Shown here: piece by piece, positions 9,713 through 19,630 of the stretch
Layout of the letters: the number at the start of each line of letters is the position of its first letter
Position numbering within the stretch: the first letter of the stretch is position 1
Source of the DNA: Porphyra umbilicalis
Lineage: Eukaryota > Rhodophyta > Bangiophyceae > Bangiales > Bangiaceae
Direction of reading: 5' to 3'
Assembly (NCBI GenBank): GCA_002049455.2
Contig: KV918923.1
Span: 1-64,000, forward strand
Length of the DNA: 64,000 nt
The notes under the pieces: generated by a model
Database searches by the model: none
The model's input: the letters and a program-made list of their open reading frames with translations, nothing else
Told to the model about the DNA's origin: nothing
Translations under genes and position numbers: made by a program

Positions 9713-12700
9713 TTACGCGTCGGGCGACACGTCGAACGTCAGTGACCCAACCTCCTCCATCCTGTTGCGCGCGTCTGGACCAAACACGTTGGACACACTG
9801 CGAGCGCCGTCGACGGCCCCACCCAACATCGCCCCCGCGAGGCCCGTTGCCTCGGCCACTGGGTGGACGCACAGGACATGCATCGCATGTGTCCCGCACA
9901 TACTGACCCAGTTGAAGAACCGACCGGCCTTCATCTGCAACAGGTTCAAAACCCCCAACGCGGGGTTCATTTCCCGGGTGGGGAACCCCGCGCCGAAGAT
10001 GTGACGCCCCTTCATCGTGGTGGCGCGGTCGTACACGCCCCGCGGGGCGCGGAACAGCATGACCTCCACCTTGTCCGGGCTCGCCAGCCGCCTGTTGTTG
10101 TCCTTGACCGTGTGCTTGGCGAGCGCGAACGAGGCGCACCTAAAGACGCTTGTCTCGTCGAGAATCGGCACGTAGTAGATTGCCATGCACCCGGGGGGGA
10201 TACCCGTTCGCATCCACGCCCGCAAGCGCGGGTCGTGAAGACCCCAGCGACGCGCCAGTGCCGCCGCCTCCACAGTGGTGCCGTGGCCAAAGAGGAGCGT
10301 CTGCTCCGCCCGCACCAGGCGAAGCAGCTCCGCCGGGGAGACACCTGGCGAGAGCCGCAAGCGGGCTCCGCAAAGCCGGCGCTTGGCCATCTCAGGTTCT
10401 ACGAAGCGGCCGATGAGCTCCTCAAGCGCCTCGTCGTCCGCCGCTGCTTCGTCGTCGCTCTCCTCCGCCGCAGCTTCACCCAGCGCATCGTCATCCCCCC
10501 CTGCCTCACCGTCCCCGCCGGCCTCGTCGCTCCCCCCCGCCGCGTCGCTCCCCCCCGCCGCGTCGCTCTCCCCCGCCGCGTCGCTCCCCCCCGCCTCGTC
10601 GCTCCCCCCCGCCTCGTCGTCCCCATCCGCCTCGTCGTTCCCCTCCACCTCGTCGCTCCCCCTCGCCGCGTCGCTCCCCCCCGCCGCGCTGCTCCCCCCC
10701 GCCTCCTCGCTCCCCCCCGCCTCGTCGCTCCCCCCCGCCTCGTCGTTCCCATCCGCCTTGTCGCTCCCCCCCGCCGCAGTCTCCCCCAGCGCCCCGCCGT
10801 CGCGTCCCGTCCCCTCGACCGCCGCCGCCTGTGCATCCAACTGTCGGAATGCATCGGCGATGATGTGGGGGCTCGGGAAGACGTCATTGGTGTTCGGCGG
10901 CCGACAAACGTGAGTCACGGCGATTAGAGAAAAGAGAGCAGGGGGCAGGGTGTGGGGAGAGGGGGGGGCGGCTCCGAACAGCTGCAACCCCCGCCTAGAT
11001 GTCGTCCGCCGCTCGTGATGGTGAAATCCCTCCGACGGGAGAGCCGACACAAGCACGGCAGGGTCCAGGAGCAGCGGGATAGACCCGTTCACGACAAATG
11101 ACAGCTTCCGACCGATGGCGGAGGCCGTCACCAGAAGCTCATCAATCACACTCTCCATCCCGCGGCGGCTCGGCGCCGGCAACGCCAGCTCCGCGAGGAG
11201 CGACATGGCGTCGGCCTCAGACGCCGCCGGCTCCGTCGCGGAGGGGACTGTGAGGGCCTCGTTCCACATGCGCAGGGACGGGCGCCAGTTGATCAGCGCG
11301 TCGCACAGCTCCGTGACGTTGACGGTGTTGTTGCCGGTGCGCAACACCAGCGACGAGGACGCCATCCAGTCGACGACTTCGGGCGGGGGGGACTCGCGCT
11401 CCACCCACCGCCGCCACCACCAGTGCGTGAAGCAGGCGCGGGTCGAAAAGGCAGGCGCCAGTCGCGGGTGGTCCGCCACCACCGCGATCGTTGAGAGCGC
11501 CCGCATCCCCACAGTGCCACCGGTGCACATGAGGTTGTGCTCATGCTCCCTACAACGCTTGAAGGAGCTCTGCCCCGGGCAAGCAACACACAGCCACAGC
11601 GCACGGTGGACAAGTTCCCTGGCCCCCACGCGGCACTTGTGCCACCCCCGTTGCGTGAGCAACTTACTCCGCGCGCGCGAGAACAGTGCCTTATTGAAAA
11701 CAAAAGCTCTGGGGATGTCACCTGTCAATGGGACGAGGACCTCGTCGATCAGCGTGTGCATGGAGCTCGAAGACCACACTTGAGGGCACACCTCGTCGGC
11801 CGCACGAACGATGGCAGCGATGGAAGCGCACCAGTGCCCCAAAAAAGCCACTTCCGTAGACGCTGTACTCTCCCTGCACACCGAGCAGCCGTTGGTGGCC
11901 AGGTGCAAGAAAGCACCTCTGTGCTTGTACTTGGCGTGCCACCTCAGCGGCAGGGGATGGGCCTCGTACTGTTCAAGGAGAAATGCCCGCGCCTCGAAGA
12001 AGCTGCGGCCGACAAGGAGGCGAGAGTCGACGGCGGCCAGCAGGCTAGAGGGTGTAATAATATTAAGGCCCCAGGCGACCAATATCTTGTCAAACCCCCC
12101 CATTTCAGCGGCCTGCGCCTTGACGGCGGCCAGCTTGGCTACCAAGGTAGGCAACGCGCAGACCGTGTCGCCCGCCTTTCGGCGCGATACGCGAGACCGC
12201 GACACCATTGGCTTGATGGCGAGGGTGGCGGCCTCGGTCGCCGCCGCCGCCAACACGACGGGGTGGGAAGCGCAGTCGACGCCTTCGGACAGGACGAACG
12301 CCTCCTCGGTGGAGGTAGGCGCGGCCGGTGCGGGCCAAGCGGCTGGAAGGGGGCGGGGGGAGGCAGGCAGGGGCAGCGGCGGTTGCAACGATTGGCCGCC
12401 GCTGCCACCGTGTACCGCTGCCCGGCTGAACCCCTCACTTGCACTAGACCCCCAAACGTCACCGTCGCTCCCGCAATCGCGTGCGCCTAAAAGTCGAAAA
12501 AAGAGCAGGGACCAATAAAAGTCGAAAAAAGAGCAGGGACCAAGCAACACACAGAAGAATACAAAGAGAAAAACACGAACAAGTATCCAAATAGAAGGTC
12601 GTCAGTCTGCGTCCAAGAGAGAGCCACAACAGAAAGAGAAAGACACCCTTAATAAACACGTTCGTACGTACCACCTATTCCGGACGCCTCCCCGCCCCCA

Positions 12701-13491
12701 CTGGCCGCGCCCCGACTGGCCGCGCCCCCACCGGCCGGCTCCCCGGCCCCGCTCCCACCATCTTCGGCCCCACCTGCCCCGGCCGCGCCTGCCCCGCGCA
12801 CGCCGACCCCGCTGTTGCCGACCCCTCTCCCGCCGATCTTGTCCCAACCGCCGTCGCAGCCCCCGCCTCCGACGCGCGGCTGCTTGCCGCGACCGGTCGG
12901 GAGCTTGCGCGGTGGCCTCTTCGTGCCCTTAAAAGGGCTCGGCGTCCCCAAGAGTTGTGCCCTGGAGGCCTCAGGATCGTCCTCTTCGCGGTGTTTGCGC
13001 TTTGCGGCCTCTAACTGGCGGCACACCTTGTCGCGCTCCGTGACGGCCAGGTCCTCCCACCCGACCAACTTGTCCAGAATCCAGTCCGGCGTTGTGGGGT
13101 CCTCCCGAAGGAGCTTCACCGTCTTACTCCTAGGAGCACGACTCCCAGCCCCCCCACGATGGCGGCGCCTGGGCGTCACTGCCGCTGCCGAGCCGCCGGG
13201 GGAGGCCACGCCGCTCGAGGGCGCAGGCAGCCGAGGCAGCGGGGCGGGCAGCTGAGCTGGCGGTGAGGTTGGAAGCAGGTCCGGCAGAGATGCGGACAAC
13301 ACCGGGGTGGGGGGAGGTGAGGGGTGGAGGGGAGAGGGAAGAGGGTCGTCGCCTGCGCGTCCAGGAGGCGGAAAGTCCCGCAGAGATGCGGACCACACCG
13401 GGGTAGAGGGAGGCGAGGGCTGCTGGGGAGGGGGGAGACGGTGGACGCCTGCTGGTTGCGTCAGGAAATCTCGAATCGGATCATCGTTCAT
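9713..13491 (-). CDS. Two-exon gene for an unrecognised ~1,197-residue protein with acidic repeat (left copy)
   Basis: Exon 1 is 13491-12672 and exon 2 is 12486-9713. The 185-bp intron begins GTACGTA and ends CTTTTAG after a pyrimidine-rich tract. It splits a Gly codon in phase 1 and joins the frames exactly to 1,198 codons including the stop. The intron's 3' part carries a direct repeat of about 28 bp (TTGGTCCCTGCTC type). The protein starts MNDDPIRDFLTQ and has a Pro/Ser-rich N-terminus. A Cys/His-rich middle follows (GCSVCRES; LCVACPGQSSFKRC), which could bind metal. An acidic Gly/Ser/Asp/Glu repeat is encoded at about 10520-10775, and the C-terminal ~270 residues look ordered. I do not recognise any domain. 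A highly similar second copy at 31114-34967 keeps both frames and splice sites, which argues for a real gene. Confidence 0.7.
10521..10775 (-). repeat. Coding minisatellite for a GGSDEA-type acidic repeat (left copy)
   Basis: Tandem units of about 15-18 bp encode repeats such as GGSDEA, GGSDAA and GNDEADGDDEA. The corresponding tract in the right arm (33836-34165) has more units and explains most of the 25-residue length difference between the two proteins. Confidence 0.8.
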
Positions 13492-13686
13492 CGTGTGGTG
13501 GGAGGGAGCGGTGCAGGAGGAAAAAGGAGAAGAATGACCGCGGAGAGTGACGCTGCGTGCGAGACAGTGACGGGACCGGCATGTGACTTGTTCAGACGTG
13601 GATCACACAGGGCGGGGTTCCGCTGAGCCCCAACTGATTGCTGACACTGTGCAGTGCCGCGGGCGGAATCCTGACGATCGTTGGAC

Positions 13687-13764
13687 GTGGTTATCGGGAG
13701 TGGTTATGGGGAGTGGTTATCGGGAGTGGATATCGGGCGTGGTTATGGGGAGTGGTTACCGACG
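13687..13764. repeat. 13-bp tandem repeat, six units (left copy)
   Basis: Six head-to-tail units of GTGGTTATCGGGA with small variations lie between the two-exon gene and the F-box/LRR pseudogene. The mirror copy is at 30842-30918. Confidence 0.85.
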
Positions 13765-13802
13765 GGTGTTTGGGGGGGCCGTCGACAACATTTCGTACGG
13801 CT

Positions 13803-15616
13803 TCACCAACACGGAGGGTACGGTCGTGAATGACGCGCAGATTGAGGCGGCGGCGCGGCTCGCCAACGCGCCCGCTCGTGGCGCAGCCACGGGTGGTCCA
13901 CCCGCGGGTGCACCACACACGCCCCAAACGTCGTGTCGACGACCGCCCCCGCCACGCCCTGCGCAAACCCCAAATCCACCACCGCCCCGCGCACGGTCAG
14001 CGTGGCGAGTGCCGGGCAGCGGGCACGGAGGTCGGCCGCACCCCCAACCAGCGCGCCGCCGCCGGTCGCGACGCGGAGGTCGGCGAGCGCCGGCAGCGCC
14101 ACGCCGGCGAGCAGCGCCGTCGCCCAGCCGCCGACGAGGGCGACGCGCAGCCGCGCCACGCCGCGGAGGCCGTTGAGCGCGTCGACGGTGGCGGCGCCGT
14201 CAAAGGCGACGCCGGCGGGGAACGTGAGCGCGAGGTCCGTGAGCGCCGGCAGGCGGCCGGGGGCGGCGAGCGCGCGCACGAGCGGCCGCACCGACACGAC
14301 GCCGGCGTTGGGCACGACCGTCGACCAGTCGAGGCGGAGGCCCGTCAGCGCCGGCAGCGCCTCGGGCAGTTGCGCGAGGAGCTCGTCGGGCGCCGCGCAC
14401 GAGGCGAGCGCAAAGCGCCGCAGCCGCGGCGCCATGTGCGCGAGCGCCTCGGCGACGGCCGGCGGCGACGGCGACGCAGTGACGGGGATCTAACCCTCGT
14501 CGTCGATCATCCAGTCTTCGACGCACGCGGCAATGACCAGCTCCCGCAGGTGGCCCATGCGGGTGACCACGAGGAGCGCGATGTCGTCCATCAAGTCTAA
14601 CTGCGCTGGCGCTTGAACGGGAAACAGAGGGCCCGACGGCTGCGACTCGCTCGACGAACTGTGGAAGAGGACCACGCCGAGGAGCGTCAGCGCTTCAAGC
14701 GCCGGACAGTGGTCGGCCAGGAACTCCATGTCGTGCGCCCAAATTTCATTGGCAAAATTAACGGCCAGCCGCCGCAGCGCCACGCCGACGCCGTCGAGGT
14801 AGTCGGCGAGCGGCCCCTTGTCCACGTCCGCATCCCTTTTGACCGCCAGCGTCAGCTCTGTCAGCTGCGGGCAGACGGCCCTGATCAACGGCGCCACCAC
14901 CAACGTCGCCGACTCGTGCGCCACGACCGTCAGCCGCCGCAGCGCGGCGGCGGCGAGCGGCGACGACAGCGACCGCACGAGCGCCGCCGGCAGGTGGTTG
15001 CCATGAAACGCAAACGCAGTCACCCCCCACACCACCCCATCGGCACGGCGCACGCCGTCGGCGAGCACCCCACCGACGGCCTCCGACTCGTCCCGAGCGC
15101 CCAAGTTGCGGCCCCGAAACTCCCGCACCATCAGCGCCGCTAAGCGCGGCAGCCGCCGCAGCAGCCACCCCGCCGACGCGGCGTCGCCCGCGCAGCCAAG
15201 GTCAACGGCCGACACGGCGGACGCGAGCGCGTCGGCCCACGCGCGGTGCAGCGCCGCGCACGTTTGGGCGAGCGCCGCGCCACGTGCCGCCCCCGCGGCC
15301 GTCAACACAAAGCCGGCGCGCGCGGGGGCGGCGTGCCGCCCGACGTGGGCGGGGGGTGGGGGGGGGGGGAGGGCAGCTCGTCTGCCGTCCCGGCGGGCCA
15401 CCAGGGCGCGTCCAACTCGCTCTGCGCGATCGAGTCGAGTTCGAGGGCGGAGCGCGTGGACGCCTCGGGGGCTCAGGCGGTGGCAATGACCCGCCACACA
15501 ATGTCGGCCAGCAGCTCGTGAGGGAGGGACAGCAGCGTGGGAGGGGGGGGGGGGGGCGGGGCTCCGGGGCGCGCTGCGCCGCACGCGCCACCACCACTAT
15601 TGGGGGTGGCGGCCAT
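13803..15616 (-). pseudogene. F-box/LRR gene, broken (left copy)
   Basis: Counterpart of the gene at 28990-30802. From ATG 15616 the frame runs unbroken through a Pro tract into the F-box core LLSLPHELLADIVWRVIAT. It then hits TGA at 15473-15475, where the right copy reads Asp-Trp. The leucine-rich part is open in a different frame from about 15370 to the TAG at 14490, where the right copy continues. A last open piece, MAPRLRRFALASC onward, runs from 14435 to 13803. Two independent stops relative to the sister copy make this a likely pseudogene. Confidence 0.75.
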
Positions 15617-15959
15617 GGCCGGGGGAGCAGAAGACCGGGCAAGAAGAGCAAGAAGACCGGAAACAGACACGAAATCGGCGGCGAGGAGGGACCAGGGAAG
15701 GACAAGGGGTGGAGGAGGATAGGTGTGTGTGGTGGACGAGGCAGGAATGACACGTCTCAAGCTCGCGACAGCCTGATGCATCCGAGTGTGCAGGCAGCGC
15801 CCGTGCCGCCTGCCAGCGGTGAACACTGGCCCACACACCGTGCCGGCGAGGAGCCGGTTGCCTCTGCAGGCGCCTCGAGATGCTTCGAGGACGTGGATCA
15901 AAACGAATGACAACGATCCCTACGGTGCCATTGCCATGATATGGGCAGCCGCCCATCTG

Positions 15960-17457
15960 GGTCACGGCTAGTTAAGGCTGCTCTTCTGGGTCTGAGCATT
16001 ACATGGCATCGATGAAAAGACAAGCTGCAACGTGCTAAAATATGAGTGGTCGATATGAATTACCCCTCTCACAGGGGTCGTAGAGGCCGAAACAGGGGAC
16101 GTCCCCTGTTTCGGCCTCTACGACCCCTGTGAGGGGGGTGACACCCGTCTCACTTTCGGCCTGAGAAGGCTCTGTGAGAGGGGTGCCTGACGATCCAGGA
16201 TGACCCGTGGGCGGTGACTTGATCCGACTGATCACGTCTTGCCCGCGCGTTGCTGCGCCCGCCGTCCGCAGCCGATTTTGTATGCGCCCGCGTGATTGCT
16301 GTGCCGTTGCCGTCTTCCAGTGGTGGGGCTCGATATGGCAAAGGAAAACAAAGACCGGACGTACGCTGTGTCGTACGGTAGTTGCACGGGTCAGTGTAGG
16401 GTCAGTGCAGGGGGGGAGACGTGGGGGGGAGGGGGGACGCGCGTACGTCCGAAACACACGGCGGGAAACAACGCTCATCCTCCCCCCCTATCTGCAAATA
16501 TGCTCTTTTGGTCACCCCTGTCTCCTCCCCGCGGATACACTTTCGTTCTTTTTCTCTTTTGCGAATACAGGGCAACCATAGCAAACATTATCGCCGCGTT
16601 CCGAGGCACAGTGTGGGCATACTACTGCATCAAGACTGCCCCGCATCTTCATTTGCAAGGATGGTCGGGGGGGTCTGCCTGCGTTATGTAATGCTTCCAG
16701 CAGGTCCCCGTGCATTCTTCTAGGCAAGCGGGGAAAGAAGAGACAGAATCTGCAGTCCTTTTTTTTCCGAACCACTTCCCGAGGGACACTGGCCATCTGT
16801 ATGTAGATGTTGCTCCCTCGGCTACCTGTTTGCTGGTCAAAGAGCGTGCTCAGGAGTCGACGGTTCGTGCACAAGGGTGCACAGCGCAAAGAAAATGAGC
16901 CACAGAGCGCTCGGAGAGCATTACCACAGTTGGAGTTGTGGATGTCTTGTCCTTGTGTGGTGTGCATCTCGTCCGTGCCTGTCGGAAGCAGGTCTGATGC
17001 CACTTTGGTGCATGTCAATTTTCGTGAAAGGAGCTTGAAACAAGAACACCAGTGACGTCCTCTCGGGGCCAATGAGAGCGGATGACCTCGTCCACGTTGT
17101 AATCTTCAAGAAACTTTGGATGTAGAATCTGACACTCCCCCTTCTGACCAATGAGCAGTCGTATTCGAGGGAGGAGCCAATCCAGGGCCGCAGTTCGCTT
17201 GAAAACCCAGAAGAGCAGGAACACTGGGTCTTAACTAGGCGTGGGGTAGAGGCACGTCCACAAAGGAGTGAGCGTGCACCAAGAGGGGGTCACCTCCGAC
17301 CCTGGGCGTACATTCGTTGAGGCGGGTATCTCGGTGAAAGCGCAAAGGGCAGTGCGCTGTTTTTCTTCCCCGCGTTTTGGTCTGTCTCACCCTCGGCCCG
17401 ACTCAAGGGCGTCTTGCCTAAGCACCGTGGCGGTGCCGCGTGGCCGCCGGAGCCGCC
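15960..17457. other. Spacer start: lower-GC intergenic region
   Basis: Immediately inside the inverted duplication. Base composition drops towards 50% GC, unlike the flanking genes. It contains the palindrome at 16062-16139. Short open frames here carry no recognisable domain. Confidence 0.4.
16062..16139. repeat. 78-bp near-perfect palindrome without spacer
   Basis: Centred between 16100 and 16101 (GGGGAC/GTCCCC). The innermost 66 bases (16068-16133) pair perfectly; the outer arms carry a single mismatch. A partial third copy of one arm follows at about 16155-16186. The sequence could form a long cruciform or hairpin. Confidence 0.95.
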
Positions 17458-18525
17458 ATGGGAGCATCAGTCGCTGCCCTGCGGGCGGCTCTCGAAGCTG
17501 CTCAAGACCCCCCTCTGCCCCCCCTGCCCCCCTGCCCCCCCTGTCCCCTCATCCCAAGCGAGCGCGGGTCCCACTGGCCCCCCCCGCCCTCCACCGGGGA
17601 CCGCCCCCGCATCTCCACAGCGACCGCCCTGTCCCTCCTCGCGCACCTGACCACCACCCGGCGCCTCCTCCGGCTAACGCCCACCATTGCCCGCGACGCG
17701 CTCTACACGCCCGACGGCCTCGCGGCCGCCGTGGCGGCGGCGGCCACTGCCGCCCGCCGGGCGGGCGTGGCGGACCTCGCGGCGGCCGTCAGCGTTGACG
17801 CGGGCGCGGTTGCGGCAGTGGTGCCCGCCGCGCTCGCAGCGTCGCGGGAAACCCTCCTCCCCGGCCGCGGGGGAGACGTGTTGTCCGCCGCCGCCATGGC
17901 CGACGCGGTCGCTGACGCGGCGACGGCCGTCGACGGCGCCGCCGACGGCGAGGCAACCGTCGCGTCGCTCGCCGCCGCCGCCAATGTGCCCGCCGCCGCC
18001 CTCGACGACGCGCTCACCGCGGCGCTGGCGGCGGGCGGCGGGCGCCTCGACGGCGCGGGATGCACCTACCGCCTCGTCGGCGGCGTCTTGACGAGCGGCG
18101 CCCGGGCGGGGCGGCACGCTGCCGCCGCCCGCGGCGCCCTGCGAGGCGTTGCCACACCGACGGGTCTGCGCGCGGTGGCGGCTGCCGCGCGTGTGCCGCC
18201 CCGTGCACTGACGCCATCTAGCGGCGCTGTTACAGGCGCCTCGTCGCGCGGCGATCAGTCCCACCCGCCCGCCCGTGCGCCGTGTCGGCCGCCCTGCCCG
18301 CCATGCGCAGGTGCGCTGCGCGGCGGAGTGACGGCCTCGCCCGTGGGCGCCGCGCGACGCCGGCGGGCCACCGCCGCTGCGGTGGCGGAGGCGGCACCCC
18401 TTTCCCCGCCCGACGCCCCCCCCACCACGGCAACGTGGCTGTACGTGCCCCCGTGCGCGCTCGCGGCCATAGAGCCGGCCGGCGTGCCTGGTGTCAATGC
18501 GTCGCCGAGCGCGCCACCGCCCTGA
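17458..18525 (+). CDS. UFL1-like N-terminal region (E3 UFM1-protein ligase), probably truncated
   Basis: UFL1 is the ligase that attaches the ubiquitin-like protein UFM1 at the endoplasmic reticulum. From ATG 17458 the protein begins MGASVAALRAALEAAQ. It follows the order of winged-helix blocks seen in UFL1 N-termini: ALYTPDGLAAAV, GVADLAAAVSVDAGAVAAVV, a block with ATVASLAAAANVPAAALDDA, GCTYRLVGGVLTSGARAG, and a final stretch ending TATWLYVPPCALAAIE. The link is by motif order and spacing, not high identity. The section at about 18200-18340 is disordered and looks inserted or decayed. The frame stops at 356 residues, well short of the roughly 750-800 usual for UFL1, and nothing UFL1-like follows. 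It is either a relic or a gene whose 3' exons I cannot see. Confidence 0.45.
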   Translation: MGASVAALRAALEAAQDPPLPPLPPCPPCPLIPSERGSHWPPPPSTGDRPRISTATALSLLAHLTTTRRLLRLTPTIARDALYTPDGLAAAVAAAATAARRAGVADLAAAVSVDAGAVAAVVPAALAASRETLLPGRGGDVLSAAAMADAVADAATAVDGAADGEATVASLAAAANVPAAALDDALTAALAAGGGRLDGAGCTYRLVGGVLTSGARAGRHAAAARGALRGVATPTGLRAVAAAARVPPRALTPSSGAVTGASSRGDQSHPPARAPCRPPCPPCAGALRGGVTASPVGAARRRRATAAAVAEAAPLSPPDAPPTTATWLYVPPCALAAIEPAGVPGVNASPSAPPP

Positions 18526-19320
18526 AGGCCAAGGCATTGCACGCACGTGCCTGGAATTTCTTCAATCAGAAACACGGGCCACCAAGCGGCTCAAAACAGG
18601 CAATAACAGACGTGCTTTTGACAGTTCTGGGCCCGCTGCGCAGGAAGCGAGAAAACACATACGAATATTGTACTCGGAGAGCATTTGGGATGGCTCGAGA
18701 GCAGTCTTCAATTTTGCAGGCCAAGTTCACTGGACGTTCTCAGTACGTTGTACACTTTTGCAACGATGTGGACTTGAGTCAACTCAGCTTTCATCGAATC
18801 GTGACTCACCCTCAGTCGCCAGCCCGGGCACGGCGGGTCGGCCCGCCCCGCTGCGTCTGCGCCGTCCAGGCCGTGACAGCAAACGTCGAAGGAAGCCCCA
18901 GCGCATTCATCATGACGCTCGCTGGCAAACCCTCATGACGCGACGTGACTGCCGACCTCACCCCCGATGCGACCCGAGTCTACGCGCGCGCGTCTCTGAC
19001 GCGCCGCCGGCGAACGGGCCGTGTCGGTCGCGGCGCAGGGCGCACGGCGCCCCCGCCCGGCTCCGCTCCTACGCGTCGCCGCCATGATGTGGGAGACCAC
19101 CGGCGCCCACCCAACCACGCCGCCCCTGCGGCTGCCACCGCAGCTGCAGCTCATGGGCGGTGCGCCGTGGGGGCGCCGCAAACAATCGGCGGCAGCACGC
19201 GCGTGGCCGTGACGGCGGCGGCGCCACCCCGCTCTGGGTACGTGCGTCGGTGACGGGTTGGTGGGCGCGTCGCCCCCAAAGTCTGATCGCGGGAGCACGA
19301 CGCAGGTCAGACGGGCGGGC
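18526..19320. other. Intergenic; 5' flank of the secreted Cys-rich gene
   Basis: GC is moderate to 18,800 and then rises. Only short Arg-rich open frames occur. No gene seen. Confidence 0.35.
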
Positions 19321-19350
19321 GTGCGGTGGAAGCTGCAGCTTCCACCGCAC
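19321..19350. repeat. Perfect 30-bp palindrome upstream of the secreted-protein promoter
   Basis: GTGCGGTGGAAGCTG is followed directly by its own reverse complement, centred on CTGCAG. It lies about 134 bp before the TATA box at 19484, so it could be a dimeric factor-binding site or a hairpin. Confidence 0.95.
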
Positions 19351-19483
19351 CCAGCTGGGGGGCGCCCCCCATCTCCCGGCGGCAAAATAATGGCCGCAAC
19401 TGCACCGGGCCGGGCAACCGTGGGGGGCCCGCTGGTGGCGGGTGGCCGCCTCGGTCGGCTGCCTTTCTCGGGCGACCGTAGAG

Positions 19484-19491
19484 TATAAAAA
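19484..19491 (+). promoter_or_regulatory. TATA box of the secreted Cys-rich gene
   Basis: TATAAAAA stands in GC-rich surroundings 147 bp before the ATG at 19631, giving an expected transcript start near 19515. No other A/T-rich octamer is nearby. Confidence 0.65.
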
Positions 19492-19630
19492 GGGGCGTTC
19501 ACGAGCGCCGGGTGGGGCAGTCGCTGGACCCACATTCACAGTAGGTCCCGTTCAACCACCCAACCCGGCCCTCAGGACCGACGTCCACCCGCGCCTGTGC
19601 TGCCCGCCGTCAAACGCCCACTCACCCACC

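Larger units (their letters stand above)
8654..15959. repeat. Left arm of a large inverted duplication
   Basis: The sequence from 8654 to 15959 matches the reverse complement of 28647-35443 nearly end to end by direct comparison. Both edges are sharp (GAAAAACAC at 8654, GCCCATCTG at 15951-15959). The arm contains, from left to right, an ABCB fragment, the two-exon unknown gene and a broken F-box/LRR gene. It is about 0.5 kb longer than the right arm, mainly because it keeps the 582-bp segment 8841-9422. Confidence 0.9.

Noticed and set aside
10275..10913. Ser/Ala/Pro-rich plus-strand frame
   Set aside because: Antisense translation of the acidic-repeat minisatellite.
16512..17072. 186-residue minus-strand open frame with many Cys
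   Set aside because: Cys residues are irregularly placed, there is no signal peptide or domain, and composition fits non-coding lower-GC DNA.
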